Shown: positions 38,220 to 45,940, counted from the stretch's first letter. The stretch: DNA of 64,000 nucleotides from Erysipelothrix sp. HDW6C (GCF_011299615.1 NZ_CP049861.1:1984001-2048000), one strand, 5' to 3'. Made by a program: numbers and translations. Notes: generated by a model from the sequence alone, not told the origin.

Positions 38220-39103
38220 CAGACAGATGCTCCTTTCCCAAGTAACTTATTGATTAAGATTGCCCCCACAAAGATGACAACCGTTGCCAGTTTCAAGAAC
38301 TGTGGATCCATATTGAATTTCAGTGCTAAAGCAATAATGAATCGGTAAACAATCGCTCCAAGAATTACCATTGTCGTTTGTTTTAACTTCAGTTTTCCAA
38401 AGAGTGTTGTTCCTAAGATGACTGATGATAATCCCAAGACAACCATTCCGGTTCCAAGGGAGATATCAAAGTAGCGTCCTACCGATGCAGCAACACCACC
38501 ACTAAAGGCAACAATTGCATTCGCAAGCGCTAATCCTAGAATTTTTACCAACCCCACACTGTGACCGAATGTTGTCACAAGATTTGGATTGTCTCCTGTA
38601 ACTTTCAACAAGTAACCGACGCGTGTTTTTAATAAGCTATCGATTGCGAGTTTAACAACGAGGACCAAAATCACCATAATAATGATTTGGTAATTATCGA
38701 TTAGAAATGCGGGGGCACCCATATTCTCTAACCATGTGGTTGAGAATATGTTTTCGTATTTGAATAATGGAATGTTTGACTTTCCACCCGCAACCATAAG
38801 GTTGATTGAGTACAAGCCAGTCATTACCAAAATTCCACTCAACAGAGCCGTAATGCCAAGTTTTACATGGAAGAATCCCGTAACAACGCCTGCAAGAAAT
38901 CCTGCAAGTAGGGAAACCAACAACGCCAACCATGGGTTGACACCATCTACAATTAATATCGCACTCACAGCAACACCCAATGGGAATGTTCCATCAACGC
39001 TCAAATCAGGAATATCCAATACTTTATAGGACAACATGACCCCCATCGACATAATGCCGTAGAGGAGTCCTTGTACACTTACATCAATTATAAAATCCAA
39101 CAT
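38219..39103 (-). CDS. Permease of a TrpXYZ-like ABC importer
   Basis: A 294-residue membrane protein of the branched-chain/ribose-type permease superfamily, with eight or more hydrophobic segments. The start D-V-S-V-Q-G-L-L-Y-G-I-M-S-M-G-V, then L-D-I-P-D-L-S-V-D-G-T-F-P-L-G, is the hallmark of the putative tryptophan/tyrosine permease group. One base separates it from the binding-protein stop. It is the only permease in the locus. Confidence 0.88.
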   Translation of the reverse strand: MLDFIIDVSVQGLLYGIMSMGVMLSYKVLDIPDLSVDGTFPLGVAVSAILIVDGVNPWLALLVSLLAGFLAGVVTGFFHVKLGITALLSGILVMTGLYSINLMVAGGKSNIPLFKYENIFSTTWLENMGAPAFLIDNYQIIIMVILVLVVKLAIDSLLKTRVGYLLKVTGDNPNLVTTFGHSVGLVKILGLALANAIVAFSGGVAASVGRYFDISLGTGMVVLGLSSVILGTTLFGKLKLKQTTMVILGAIVYRFIIALALKFNMDPQFLKLATVVIFVGAILINKLLGKGASV

Positions 39104-39104
39104 T

Positions 39105-40064
39105 TTATCGCACAGCCGCTCTTTCTAAAATACTTTGCGGAATCTCAATTCCAAGTTTCTCCGCCATTTCTTTACTTACTGAGAGTTCCGTATCATCCGA
39201 AGTTTGTACGGGAATATCTGCAATATTTTTTCCATCAATTAGAATTTCCTTAATCATAACGCCAGCAATCTTGCCAAGATTGAAGTAGCTTACCGAATCT
39301 GACGCGAAGATTCCTTGATCAAATTGACCATCCTCTGCCATAAACACCGGTTTGTTTTGTTTCAATGCTTGTTCAACGACAAGGCCTGTAGCTGTAGCAA
39401 TCATGTTATCATTCACAATAAACAACGCATCGGAATCTGTTGCAACCTGTGTTGCAGCACTGGCAATCTCACTAGCATTGCTGACACCTTTTTCAAGAAC
39501 TGACAATCCCAATCCTTGGGCAATTTCTTTAACTTCTATAATTTGATTTTGGCTATTAACCTCACTGGTATTAAATAGAATACCAATCGTTTTCATTTCG
39601 GGAAGCATTTCTTGCATCAGTTTCACTTGTTTTTCCAACGGCGGTAAATCACTAACACCCGTTATGTTTCCTTCTGGTTTGGCAATGTTCTCAACAAGCC
39701 CCGCGGCTTTCGCGTCTGATACAGCACTGAATATAACAGGAATGTTTGTTCCCTCCACAGCAGTAAGCGCAATTTGAGCGGATGGCGTTGCAATCGCGTA
39801 GATTAAATCAACTTTCTCACTCACAAATTGGCTCGCAATAATTGTTGCATTGCTTGCATCTTCATTTGCGTTCTTAACCTCAACCTTGATGCGACCACTA
39901 ACTCCTGCCTCTTCAAGTCCCTTAACCATTCCATCTAACGAGGCATTGAGTGCTGGATGTTCGCCCCAATTCAATACCCCGACCGTAAACTCTGATTTCT
40001 CTTTCGATGCGCACCCTGTTAATACCAGTACCATCATTAATACGATTGCAATTGTCTTTTTCAT
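39105..40064 (-). CDS. TrpX-like substrate-binding lipoprotein C (next to permease)
   Basis: A 319-residue lipoprotein with lipobox L-T-G-C. The family pattern of putative Trp/Tyr ABC binding proteins is clear: F-T-V-G-V-L-N-W-G-E-H-P-A-L near 30, I-A-T-P-S-A-Q-I-A, P-V-I-F-S-A-V-S-D and N-I-T-G-V-S-D. It is about 50% similar by eye to the two other copies upstream. AAGGAGA lies nine bases before the ATG and just downstream of an attenuator terminator. The leader peptide holds Trp, Phe and Tyr codons, suggesting broad aromatic control; true ligand unproven. Confidence 0.88.
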   Translation of the reverse strand: MKKTIAIVLMMVLVLTGCASKEKSEFTVGVLNWGEHPALNASLDGMVKGLEEAGVSGRIKVEVKNANEDASNATIIASQFVSEKVDLIYAIATPSAQIALTAVEGTNIPVIFSAVSDAKAAGLVENIAKPEGNITGVSDLPPLEKQVKLMQEMLPEMKTIGILFNTSEVNSQNQIIEVKEIAQGLGLSVLEKGVSNASEIASAATQVATDSDALFIVNDNMIATATGLVVEQALKQNKPVFMAEDGQFDQGIFASDSVSYFNLGKIAGVMIKEILIDGKNIADIPVQTSDDTELSVSKEMAEKLGIEIPQSILERAAVR

Positions 40065-40091
40065 AATCTATCTCTCCTTATATTAAAACCA

Positions 40092-40118
40092 ACAAAAAAG
40101 CCGCTAACTACACGGCTT
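40092..40118 (-). terminator. Attenuator terminator C
   Basis: AAGCCG and CGGCTT arms, then six T, ending about 10 bases before the SBP C ribosome binding site. Its 5' arm AGCCGTGTAG (40117-40108) can instead pair at nine of ten positions with CTACAGGGCT (40160-40151), which in turn can be held by AGCCTGT (40198-40192). Confidence 0.75.
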
Positions 40119-40207
40119 CAAGTAATGATTGAAATAAGTAAGATTATTCGAGCCCTGTAGATTTTAGTAACACAAAATAGCTAATATCCACACAGGCTAT
40201 TAACTAA

Positions 40208-40270
40208 TTAACTAAAATAATAGAAGCTCCATTGTTGGGCTTGACTTGAAATGACGTTTGTATTTTTCAT
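40208..40270 (-). CDS. Leader peptide C, Trp/Phe/Tyr-rich (20 residues)
   Basis: MKNTNVISSQAQQWSFYYFS, with five aromatic residues among the last seven. It begins about 27 bases after the likely transcription start and has AAAGG upstream. The dense aromatic codons sit before competing RNA hairpins and a terminator, which is the layout of amino-acid-sensing attenuators such as trpL and pheL. The peptide itself probably has no function beyond its translation. Confidence 0.72.
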   Translation of the reverse strand: MKNTNVISSQAQQWSFYYFS

Positions 40271-40296
40271 ATGTTGTTCCCAACCTTTCTGTTACT

Positions 40297-40325
40297 ACAA
40301 TAGCAAACCTTTTGACGGTATGCAA
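40297..40325 (-). promoter_or_regulatory. Promoter C of the aromatic locus
   Basis: TTGCAT and TATTGT with a 17-bp spacer on the minus strand, about 30 bases past the stop codon of binding protein B. It shares its -10 and spacing with promoters A and B. Confidence 0.7.
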
Positions 40326-40354
40326 CCCCTAAACACATTTTTGTTGAAAAAGTT

Positions 40355-41260
40355 TCATTCAACAATGTAAGTTTTCAGATCGTCCGGAACTTCCAGTTTC
40401 ATTATCTGTGCAACTTCACCATTTATCTTTGTTTCTACTTTACGCGGTAAGTCAATGGATACCGGCTCCCCATTCAATGCCTTGACCATCATTTCGCCAG
40501 CCTGACGGCCCAAATCTGTATAACTAATCGAGACACTCGCAAGGATCCCCTCTTCAAATTGTCCGTCTTCGGTTGCATAAACTGGAATTTCAGCTTTTGT
40601 AGCCCCATCAACAATCATTGCAGTATTGGACACATTGAGATCATCCGTTATCAAATAGATTGCATCGACTTCGCGCACAAGAGATGGGAGTGCAATCGCC
40701 AGTTCTTGAGCATCATTTACCCCACGCTCGACAATTTCAAAACCGCTATTTTCTGACGCCGTCTTTACTTGTTCAATTTGGTACACACCATTGACATCCC
40801 CAGTACGGTAAACCATTCCAATGCGTTTCACCTGAGGTGTCAACGTTTGTATTAATGCAAATTGCTCACGATAAGGTGCGACATCACTCACCCCACCTAG
40901 TGTCTGCAATTCAATACCCAGTGATGCAGGATCACTTACTGCTCCAAAGACAATGGGTGTGTCCTGCCCTTCAAATACATTAATCACAGCTTGTGTCGCC
41001 TGCGTTGTTATTGCGAACACACCGTCTATAGGGTTGTCTGAAAGACTTTGTGCGTTCAACATGAGGGTTGAAGCATCCGCATTGGCATTTTTATATACAA
41101 CCGCAATGTCGTGCTCTGCCATCACTTGGGCAAACCCCTCATACGTATCTGTTAGTGATGCAAAGTCACCAAACTGAAGTACCCCCACACTTTGCTGTGA
41201 GGATGGTGCACACCCTGTGATTATCAATAAAGCAAAAATAATAAATATGTAGCGTTTCAT
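40355..41260 (-). CDS. TrpX-like substrate-binding lipoprotein B
   Basis: A 301-residue lipoprotein (lipobox I-T-G-C) of the same family as its neighbours: S-V-G-V-L-Q-F-G-D-F-A-S-L, P-I-V-F-G-A-V-S-D, T-G-D-V-N-G-V-Y-Q-I. It is the most divergent of the three copies; for example N-V-S-N-T-A-M in place of the I-T-D-N-M. The ATG at 41260 has AAGGAGG seven bases upstream; the longer frame begins inside the leader terminator. It has no permease of its own. Confidence 0.85.
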   Translation of the reverse strand: MKRYIFIIFALLIITGCAPSSQQSVGVLQFGDFASLTDTYEGFAQVMAEHDIAVVYKNANADASTLMLNAQSLSDNPIDGVFAITTQATQAVINVFEGQDTPIVFGAVSDPASLGIELQTLGGVSDVAPYREQFALIQTLTPQVKRIGMVYRTGDVNGVYQIEQVKTASENSGFEIVERGVNDAQELAIALPSLVREVDAIYLITDDLNVSNTAMIVDGATKAEIPVYATEDGQFEEGILASVSISYTDLGRQAGEMMVKALNGEPVSIDLPRKVETKINGEVAQIMKLEVPDDLKTYIVE

Positions 41261-41285
41261 ACGACTACCTCCTTCTAGAGAATAC

Positions 41286-41313
41286 AAAAAAAGACCGCGT
41301 GTCATACGCGGTC
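41286..41313 (-). terminator. Attenuator terminator B
   Basis: GACCGCGT, loop ATGAC, ACGCGGTC and seven T on the minus strand, about 12 bases before the ribosome binding site of binding protein B. It would also end read-through from gene A. I found no clear antiterminator pairing to its 5' arm. Confidence 0.85.
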
Positions 41314-41374
41314 TCCATGAAAAATGTTCAATGAATGCAGTGTGTGCCCAAGCGAAAAGGGCTACATCGTAACC

Positions 41375-41419
41375 CTAAGATTCAATTCGCTTGTTGCTCC
41401 ATCGTTGATTATGCATCAT
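41375..41419 (-). CDS. Leader peptide B, single Trp (14 residues)
   Basis: MMHNQRWSNKRIES, with AGAGGTG six bases upstream. The core C-A-A-C-R-A-T-G-G-A-G-C is shared with leader C, which supports common descent. Just after the Trp codon, AAGCGAA (41392-41386) can pair with TTCGCTT (41356-41350), enclosing AGGGTTAC paired with GTAGCCCT. A ribosome stalled at Trp would cover the first strand. One Trp codon makes this the weakest of the three leaders. Confidence 0.55.
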   Translation of the reverse strand: MMHNQRWSNKRIES

Positions 41420-41441
41420 TTTTTGCACCTCTGTTGAAAGA

Positions 41442-41470
41442 ACAATACCATACGGTTTGACGAATCGCAA
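41442..41470 (-). promoter_or_regulatory. Promoter B of the aromatic locus
   Basis: TTGCGA and TATTGT with a 17-bp spacer on the minus strand, beginning four bases past the stop of binding protein A. Shares CGTCAAA with promoter C. Confidence 0.7.
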
Positions 41471-41473
41471 GTC

Positions 41474-42436
41474 TTAGCGCTCAGCTTTTCGTGAAAGCAC
41501 ACTTTCAGGCAATACAATTCCCAATGTTTTCGCAACATCTTCATTTACATACAAGACTGTTGAATCGGATGTTACGACTGGAATATCTGCTGCTTTCTTA
41601 CCATTTTTTAAAATATCATTTATAATCGTTCCAGCTTCACGCCCTAAAGCGTGGTAGCTTAATGATTCCGTTGCTAGCAACCCCTCGTCAAATTGACCAT
41701 CTTCTGATGCGAAGACAGGAAGTTTAGCTGTATTGGCAACATCGACAATGGATGCCATCGCAGCAACAACCATATTATCTGTAATGTTGTAGAAAGCATC
41801 CACTTCAGATGATAATTGTTGCGCAGCTAATGTGATATCTTGGACATTGGATACGCCTTTGACAACAATTTCCAAGCCCAGTTCGCCAGCTACCGATTGT
41901 AACACTTCAATTTGAACCATGGAATTCACTTCACCAACATTATAAACAACGCCAATTTTCTTCGCATTTGGCAGAATCTCTTTAACAATACTTAATTGTT
42001 TTTTTGCCGGTGAGATATCACTGACACCAGTGACATTGCGACCGGGTTTCTCCATCGTTTCCACAAGGTCTGCTGCCACAGGATCGGTTACTGCATTAAA
42101 AACTACTGGAATTCCAGCGGCCTCAGCGGCATTGTATGCAGATTGAGCTGCGTTGGTTCCAATTGCGTAGATTACATCAACTTTATCGTTGACAAATTTA
42201 TTTGCCATCATATCCGCATTGGTTAGATCCCCTTGCGCATTTTGTAAATCAACAACATAATTCTCTTCACCGACTAATTCATTTAGCATCTCGACCATCC
42301 CATTGTAGGTCGCATCCAACGATGGGTGTTCTGCAAGCTGCAGGACCCCAATCTTCAATTTATCCCCATTTCCGTTTGACCCACATCCTGTGAGTACCAT
42401 CAACAACACCAGTAACGCTACAATTGTTTTTTTCAT
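41474..42436 (-). CDS. TrpX-like substrate-binding lipoprotein A
   Basis: A 320-residue lipoprotein (lipobox L-T-G-C) of the putative Trp/Tyr ABC binding family: K-I-G-V-L-Q-L-A-E-H-P-S-L-D near 30, A-I-G-T-N-A-A-Q-S-A, P-V-V-F-N-A-V-T-D-P, N-V-T-G-V-S-D-I. First of three paralogues; it must share the permease and ATPase 2.4 kb downstream. Its leader carries five Phe codons in a row, so phenylalanine is the most likely ligand, by inference from regulation only. AAGGAGG precedes the ATG directly after terminator A. Confidence 0.88.
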   Translation of the reverse strand: MKKTIVALLVLLMVLTGCGSNGNGDKLKIGVLQLAEHPSLDATYNGMVEMLNELVGEENYVVDLQNAQGDLTNADMMANKFVNDKVDVIYAIGTNAAQSAYNAAEAAGIPVVFNAVTDPVAADLVETMEKPGRNVTGVSDISPAKKQLSIVKEILPNAKKIGVVYNVGEVNSMVQIEVLQSVAGELGLEIVVKGVSNVQDITLAAQQLSSEVDAFYNITDNMVVAAMASIVDVANTAKLPVFASEDGQFDEGLLATESLSYHALGREAGTIINDILKNGKKAADIPVVTSDSTVLYVNEDVAKTLGIVLPESVLSRKAER

Positions 42437-42450
42437 AATTTCCTCCTTGC

Positions 42451-42479
42451 AAATAAAAAGCCTTGTCTCGACAAGGCTG
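42451..42479 (-). terminator. Attenuator terminator A
   Basis: AGCCTTGTC and GACAAGGCT with a two-base centre, then TTTTTATTT, ending just before AAGGAGG of gene A. The 5' arm AGCCTTGTCGA (42478-42468) can alternatively pair with TCGACTTGGCT (42512-42502): nine pairs around a two-base mismatch, a good antiterminator. Confidence 0.82.
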
Positions 42480-42557
42480 TATCCTAAGGAAATACTGAAT
42501 GAGCCAAGTCGATTTAACCAATAGAAAGTGGTTAATCTCGTTGGCGAAATTAACCGA

Positions 42558-42611
42558 TTATCTAAAGAAAAAGAAAAAGCTCTTATTTGTTCTTATTAAA
42601 ATGTTGGTCAT
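42558..42611 (-). CDS. Leader peptide A, five consecutive Phe (17 residues)
   Basis: MTNILIRTNKSFFFFFR and a TAA stop. AAAGG lies 12 bases upstream and the promoter 26 bases upstream. Directly after the stop, GGTTAAT (42555-42549) can pair with ATTAACC (42536-42530), which can instead pair with GGTTAA (42519-42514): competing helices whose choice depends on ribosome position. A run of Phe codons just before the stop and these helices is the classic sign of phenylalanine attenuation. Confidence 0.8.
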   Translation of the reverse strand: MTNILIRTNKSFFFFFR

Positions 42612-42636
42612 TGTAAACACCAACCTTTCTAAAGCA

Positions 42637-42665
42637 ACAATATCACAGTCAAATATCATTTACAA
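42637..42665 (-). promoter_or_regulatory. Promoter A of the aromatic locus
   Basis: TTGTAA and TATTGT with a 17-bp spacer on the minus strand. Back to back with the pepF promoter on the other strand. Confidence 0.7.
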
Positions 42666-42682
42666 TCATTTTCATGAAATTG

Positions 42683-42713
42683 TTGAAATTTCTTTCATTG
42701 TTAGTGATATACT
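42683..42713 (+). promoter_or_regulatory. pepF promoter
   Basis: TTGAAA, a 19-bp spacer and an extended -10 TGATATACT, 35 bases before the pepF ATG. Confidence 0.6.
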
Positions 42714-42747
42714 GTTACATATAGAAAATAGAAACAGGGAGAATATT

Positions 42748-44499
42748 ATGTATACATGGTCACTCGATGATTTATATAAAGGGTATGATGCATCATTCGA
42801 CAATGATGTAGCAGCTCTAGAAGTTGCAATAAAGGATATGAACGCTCGCGCAGAGTCACTTTCCACTGCACAAGATTTGGAATTATGGTTGGTAGAAGAA
42901 GCAAAACTAACCACACTTGCGCAGTCGTTATTAAGTTTTGTCTCACTGAGCATGGCAACAAATGCTCTTGATGAAGTAAGCAGTGCAAAGTATGGCTTAT
43001 TACAAAGTATGATGAGCAATACCTCACGTCCTTACGCATTATTCAAGCAGTTCTTAGCACAACACAAATCAGATTTTCCAGCTTGGGTTGCAAACAGTCC
43101 CCTCATTAAGGAACATGAATTCATCTTGCAAGAAATCATTGATCAAAGCGAATTTAACTTAAGTGAAGATGTGGAAGATGTCATTTCAAAAATGCGTATC
43201 AATGCTTCCTCAAACTGGAATAAGCTCCAAGGACATTTAACATCACTCACAACGATCGACTTGAACGGCGAAACGCAAACACTTTCATCCATTCGAAACT
43301 TGGCGTACAGCTCCGATCCAACCGTACGTAAAGATGCTTATGAGAAAGAACTTGAACTTTATACTAAGATTGATGACGCCGTTGCGTTTGCACTAAATAG
43401 TATTAAGGGAGAAGTTAACATCTTGTCCACATTACGCGGATACGAAAGTGCCCTTGACAAGACATTAATGGACTCAAGAATGTCCAAAAAGACATTGGAT
43501 GCATTGTTGGGAGCAATTGAGGCTTACCTACCAACTTTCCGTAAGTACTTCAAACACAAAGCCAAATTATTTGGACATGCAGATGGGTTGCCTTGGTATG
43601 ATCTCTTCGCACCATTTGAAACCGCAAACCCCAAAACATACTCAGTTGAAGAATCACGCGAGATGATAATTGAGAGCTTCAGTGACTTCTCCAATGACCT
43701 CGCTGATATGGCAAAGCGCGCTTACGATGATCGATGGATTGATTTTCTACCTCGAGAAGGAAAACGTTCAGGAGCATTTTGTTCTAACCAACCGCAAATT
43801 AAACAAAGCCGCGTCTTAACTAACTTTGATGGTTCAATCTCAGACATTGTAACCATTGCCCACGAACTTGGACATGCGTATCATGGAATGATGATTGAAG
43901 ACCTCTCGATACTGAATACCGATTACACGATGCCTGTCGCTGAGACAGCATCAACATTCTGCGAGAATGTCGTTCTGAACGCCGCTTTAAAAACCGCAAG
44001 TGATGAGGAAAAACTTGTCTTAATTGAAAACTCAATCTCTGACTTGGCGCAAATTACCGTCGACATCTTATCCCGCTATAAATTCGAAACTGAAGTCTTT
44101 GAACGTCGCAAACACGAATTTCTTTATGTAAATGATTTAAAACAAATCATGATTGACGCACAATTAGCTACCTATGGTGACGGTCTTGATGCAAACGTAC
44201 TTCATCCATACATGTGGCTCAACAAAGGACACTATTACAGTGGTGGACTCAGCTATTACAACTTCCCGTATGCGTTTGGTGGCCTCTTCGCACTGGGACT
44301 CTATGGAAAATTCCAAGCAGAGGGTGCATCTTTTGTACCGAAATATCAAGCACTTCTCAAAGCAACTACCACCGCAAGTTGTGAAGATGTCGCTGCAATG
44401 GCAGGCATCGATGTTACTTCACAAGCATTCTGGGAATCCAGTCTTGATGTTGTAGCAAAACGCATCGATGACTTTATTTCACTGACATCAACATTATAA
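42748..44499 (+). CDS. pepF: Oligoendopeptidase F (M3 family)
   Basis: A 583-residue zinc peptidase. The active site H-E-L-G-H-A-Y-H (near 371) and the downstream E-T-A-S-T-F-C-E third ligand are intact; the N-terminal W-S-L-D-D-L-Y and C-terminal Y-Y-N-F-P-Y-A-F-G motifs fit the M3B PepF clade. It cleaves 7-17-residue peptides in the cytoplasm and would supply amino acids. The ATG at 42748 follows AGGGAG; the open frame extends to 42499, but that stretch is the leader region of the opposite-strand transporter genes. Divergent from the aromatic importer. Confidence 0.93.
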   Translation: MYTWSLDDLYKGYDASFDNDVAALEVAIKDMNARAESLSTAQDLELWLVEEAKLTTLAQSLLSFVSLSMATNALDEVSSAKYGLLQSMMSNTSRPYALFKQFLAQHKSDFPAWVANSPLIKEHEFILQEIIDQSEFNLSEDVEDVISKMRINASSNWNKLQGHLTSLTTIDLNGETQTLSSIRNLAYSSDPTVRKDAYEKELELYTKIDDAVAFALNSIKGEVNILSTLRGYESALDKTLMDSRMSKKTLDALLGAIEAYLPTFRKYFKHKAKLFGHADGLPWYDLFAPFETANPKTYSVEESREMIIESFSDFSNDLADMAKRAYDDRWIDFLPREGKRSGAFCSNQPQIKQSRVLTNFDGSISDIVTIAHELGHAYHGMMIEDLSILNTDYTMPVAETASTFCENVVLNAALKTASDEEKLVLIENSISDLAQITVDILSRYKFETEVFERRKHEFLYVNDLKQIMIDAQLATYGDGLDANVLHPYMWLNKGHYYSGGLSYYNFPYAFGGLFALGLYGKFQAEGASFVPKYQALLKATTTASCEDVAAMAGIDVTSQAFWESSLDVVAKRIDDFISLTSTL

Positions 44500-44505
44500 T
44501 GCCAA

Positions 44506-44539
44506 AGGGTTACGACACAGTTGTCGTAACCCTCTTTTT
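44506..44539 (+). terminator. Terminator after pepF
   Basis: Twelve-base arms AGGGTTACGACA and TGTCGTAACCCT with loop CAGT, then CTTTTT. Confidence 0.93.
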
Positions 44540-45579
44540 ATAATTTTGCATGTGCCTCTTTCTTCTTATAGAGATAAACACCACCACCAGTAAGGGCAAT
44601 AACCCCAAAACCTACCAGCATTGATGCATTGCTTGGCTCCACTTTGGTTGCTTTGACAGGAATTTTGTACTTATTCCCTTTGATTTCAAAGTTCAGTTCA
44701 TGGGTTACACCCATTTCACTCTCTATAGGTGTTATTGTAAATCCATTGTCAAACTCTAGTGTTTTACCATTTATGACGATGCGATAACCAATGCTCCGTT
44801 CCAACGGAACATCTTTGTCATACGGGATATTTACAACACCATCTTGCAAGGTTATTTCTGTTTCTTCACTCACAAGGGTTGATTCAAGAGCTAGCGATCG
44901 GTTCAACAGGGTGTCATTATCTCCAAGTACAAACACTGTGTAAACATGTACCATCTCTTTTGATTGATCCTCTGAAATAACCTTAACTGAAACATCATTG
45001 TCAACGAATGGCATTAATGCATCGAGACCTTCAACTGACGCTTTTGCACCACTGTTCTTGGTTATGCTCGTAAAGTTCAAAGCATCCTCAGGATTAATCA
45101 CGACAGATCTACCAATAATTAGGGAAATATCATTCAATCGCGCGATCTCAATGGCTGTGTTCTCCAAGCGAACTTTTTCATCAGCGGCCGCTTTTTCTGC
45201 TTCTGCTTTCTCTCTGGCAGCTTGCAATTCGGCAGCTTCAATTTCTTTAGCAAGCTCTTCAGATTCTTTAGCGGCTTGTTCCAGTTTAGCAGCCGTTGGA
45301 CCTGCCGCTTCATAAGCACCATACGATTCACCTGTACTTGGCAATGCCTGTTCGGTTACCGCACAAGGATTATCATAACCAAGGCTACCCCACTCGGTAC
45401 CATCCCGAATCATGCTGTGCTGCGTAATGCCAGTGACCATCACCTTGATGTCCAAACGTTTCACCTCTACAATTGGTGATGCTTGCACTTTTTAATTTTC
45501 CAGATGTCGCACTGATCGGTGTCACTACTGCCACCAAAACCAATCCAACAACACATAATCTCGTCCATATTCTTTTCAT
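44538..45579 (-). pseudogene. Frameshifted secreted His/Cys-domain protein with C-terminal membrane anchor
   Basis: The start at 45579 (GAAGGG upstream) encodes a signal peptide and a domain with N-C-R-G-E-T-F-G-H-Q-G-D-G-H-W-H-Y-A, but a TAG follows R-V-G at 45385. Dropping one G from the G-run at 45388-45391 restores W-Y-R-V-G-S-L-G-Y-D-N-P-C and joins the open 300-residue frame. That frame has a coiled coil rich in Ala, Glu and Lys (about residues 85-150), beta-rich domains and a C-terminal E-P-S-N-A, membrane segment and K-K-K tail. The Cys/His motif looks metal-binding. Either a genuine break, a phase-variable run or a sequence error. Confidence 0.7.
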
Positions 45580-45764
45580 ACTTTCCCTTCGTGCATCTTC
45601 ATGTCATTTGAACATATCATGAAGTATTAGCGTAAACAATGGTTGACTTGAAGAAGTTCATGTAAATGTAATGTTATGTTCTATTTACGCCCTATAATCC
45701 CTGTATTATTAATGATTCCTTAATAATATTATGTAAACGTATCGAAGTAAATTTCATTCATAAA

Positions 45765-45793
45765 TGAAAAAAACATGCCTGAAGGCATGTTCA
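45765..45793 (-). terminator. Terminator after the 49-residue gene
   Basis: Minus strand AACATGCCT and AGGCATGTT with a two-base centre, then six or more T; it overlaps the small gene's stop. The interval 45580-45764 holds no other gene that I can see. Confidence 0.85.
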
Positions 45794-45940
45794 TTTGCGA
45801 TTTGACTCATCAGATTTCTTTGATTCCTGGCTTCGTTTTACAAGCCACAAGCTTGCCAACCCAATTAAACCACCTATCAAAAGAATAAATATCGGAGCAC
45901 TACTTGGTTCCTGTGTTGCGATTTCGATTGCTCTCATCAT
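45791..45940 (-). CDS. 49-residue single-pass membrane protein
   Basis: It starts M-M-R-A-I-E-I-A-T-Q-E-P-S-S-A-P, then has one hydrophobic segment (about 16-34, F-I-L-L-I-G-G-L-I-G-L-A) and a K-R-S-Q-E-S-K-K tail. Its ATG overlaps the stop of the hydrolase gene (ATGA) and GGGAGG lies six bases upstream, so it is translated with it. The E-P-S-S-A / membrane / basic tail order resembles the C-terminus of the frameshifted protein at 44.5 kb. Function unknown. Confidence 0.65.
   Translation of the reverse strand: MMRAIEIATQEPSSAPIFILLIGGLIGLASLWLVKRSQESKKSDESNRK

Noticed and set aside
42499-42747. Long N-terminal extension of the pepF reading frame
   Set aside because: It has no ribosome binding site, overlaps the leader ORF and promoter of the opposite-strand transporter, and M3 peptidases start at the W-S-L-D-D-L-Y segment.
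40065-42747. T-box or other riboswitch upstream of the aromatic transporter genes
   Set aside because: I looked for the T-box TGGNACCGCG-type bulge and stem I and saw none; the short ORFs with aromatic codons explain the leaders better.
45721-45745. Cre-like TGTAAACGTATCGA upstream region near 45.7 kb
   Set aside because: Matches the consensus only in its left half and is not near a promoter.
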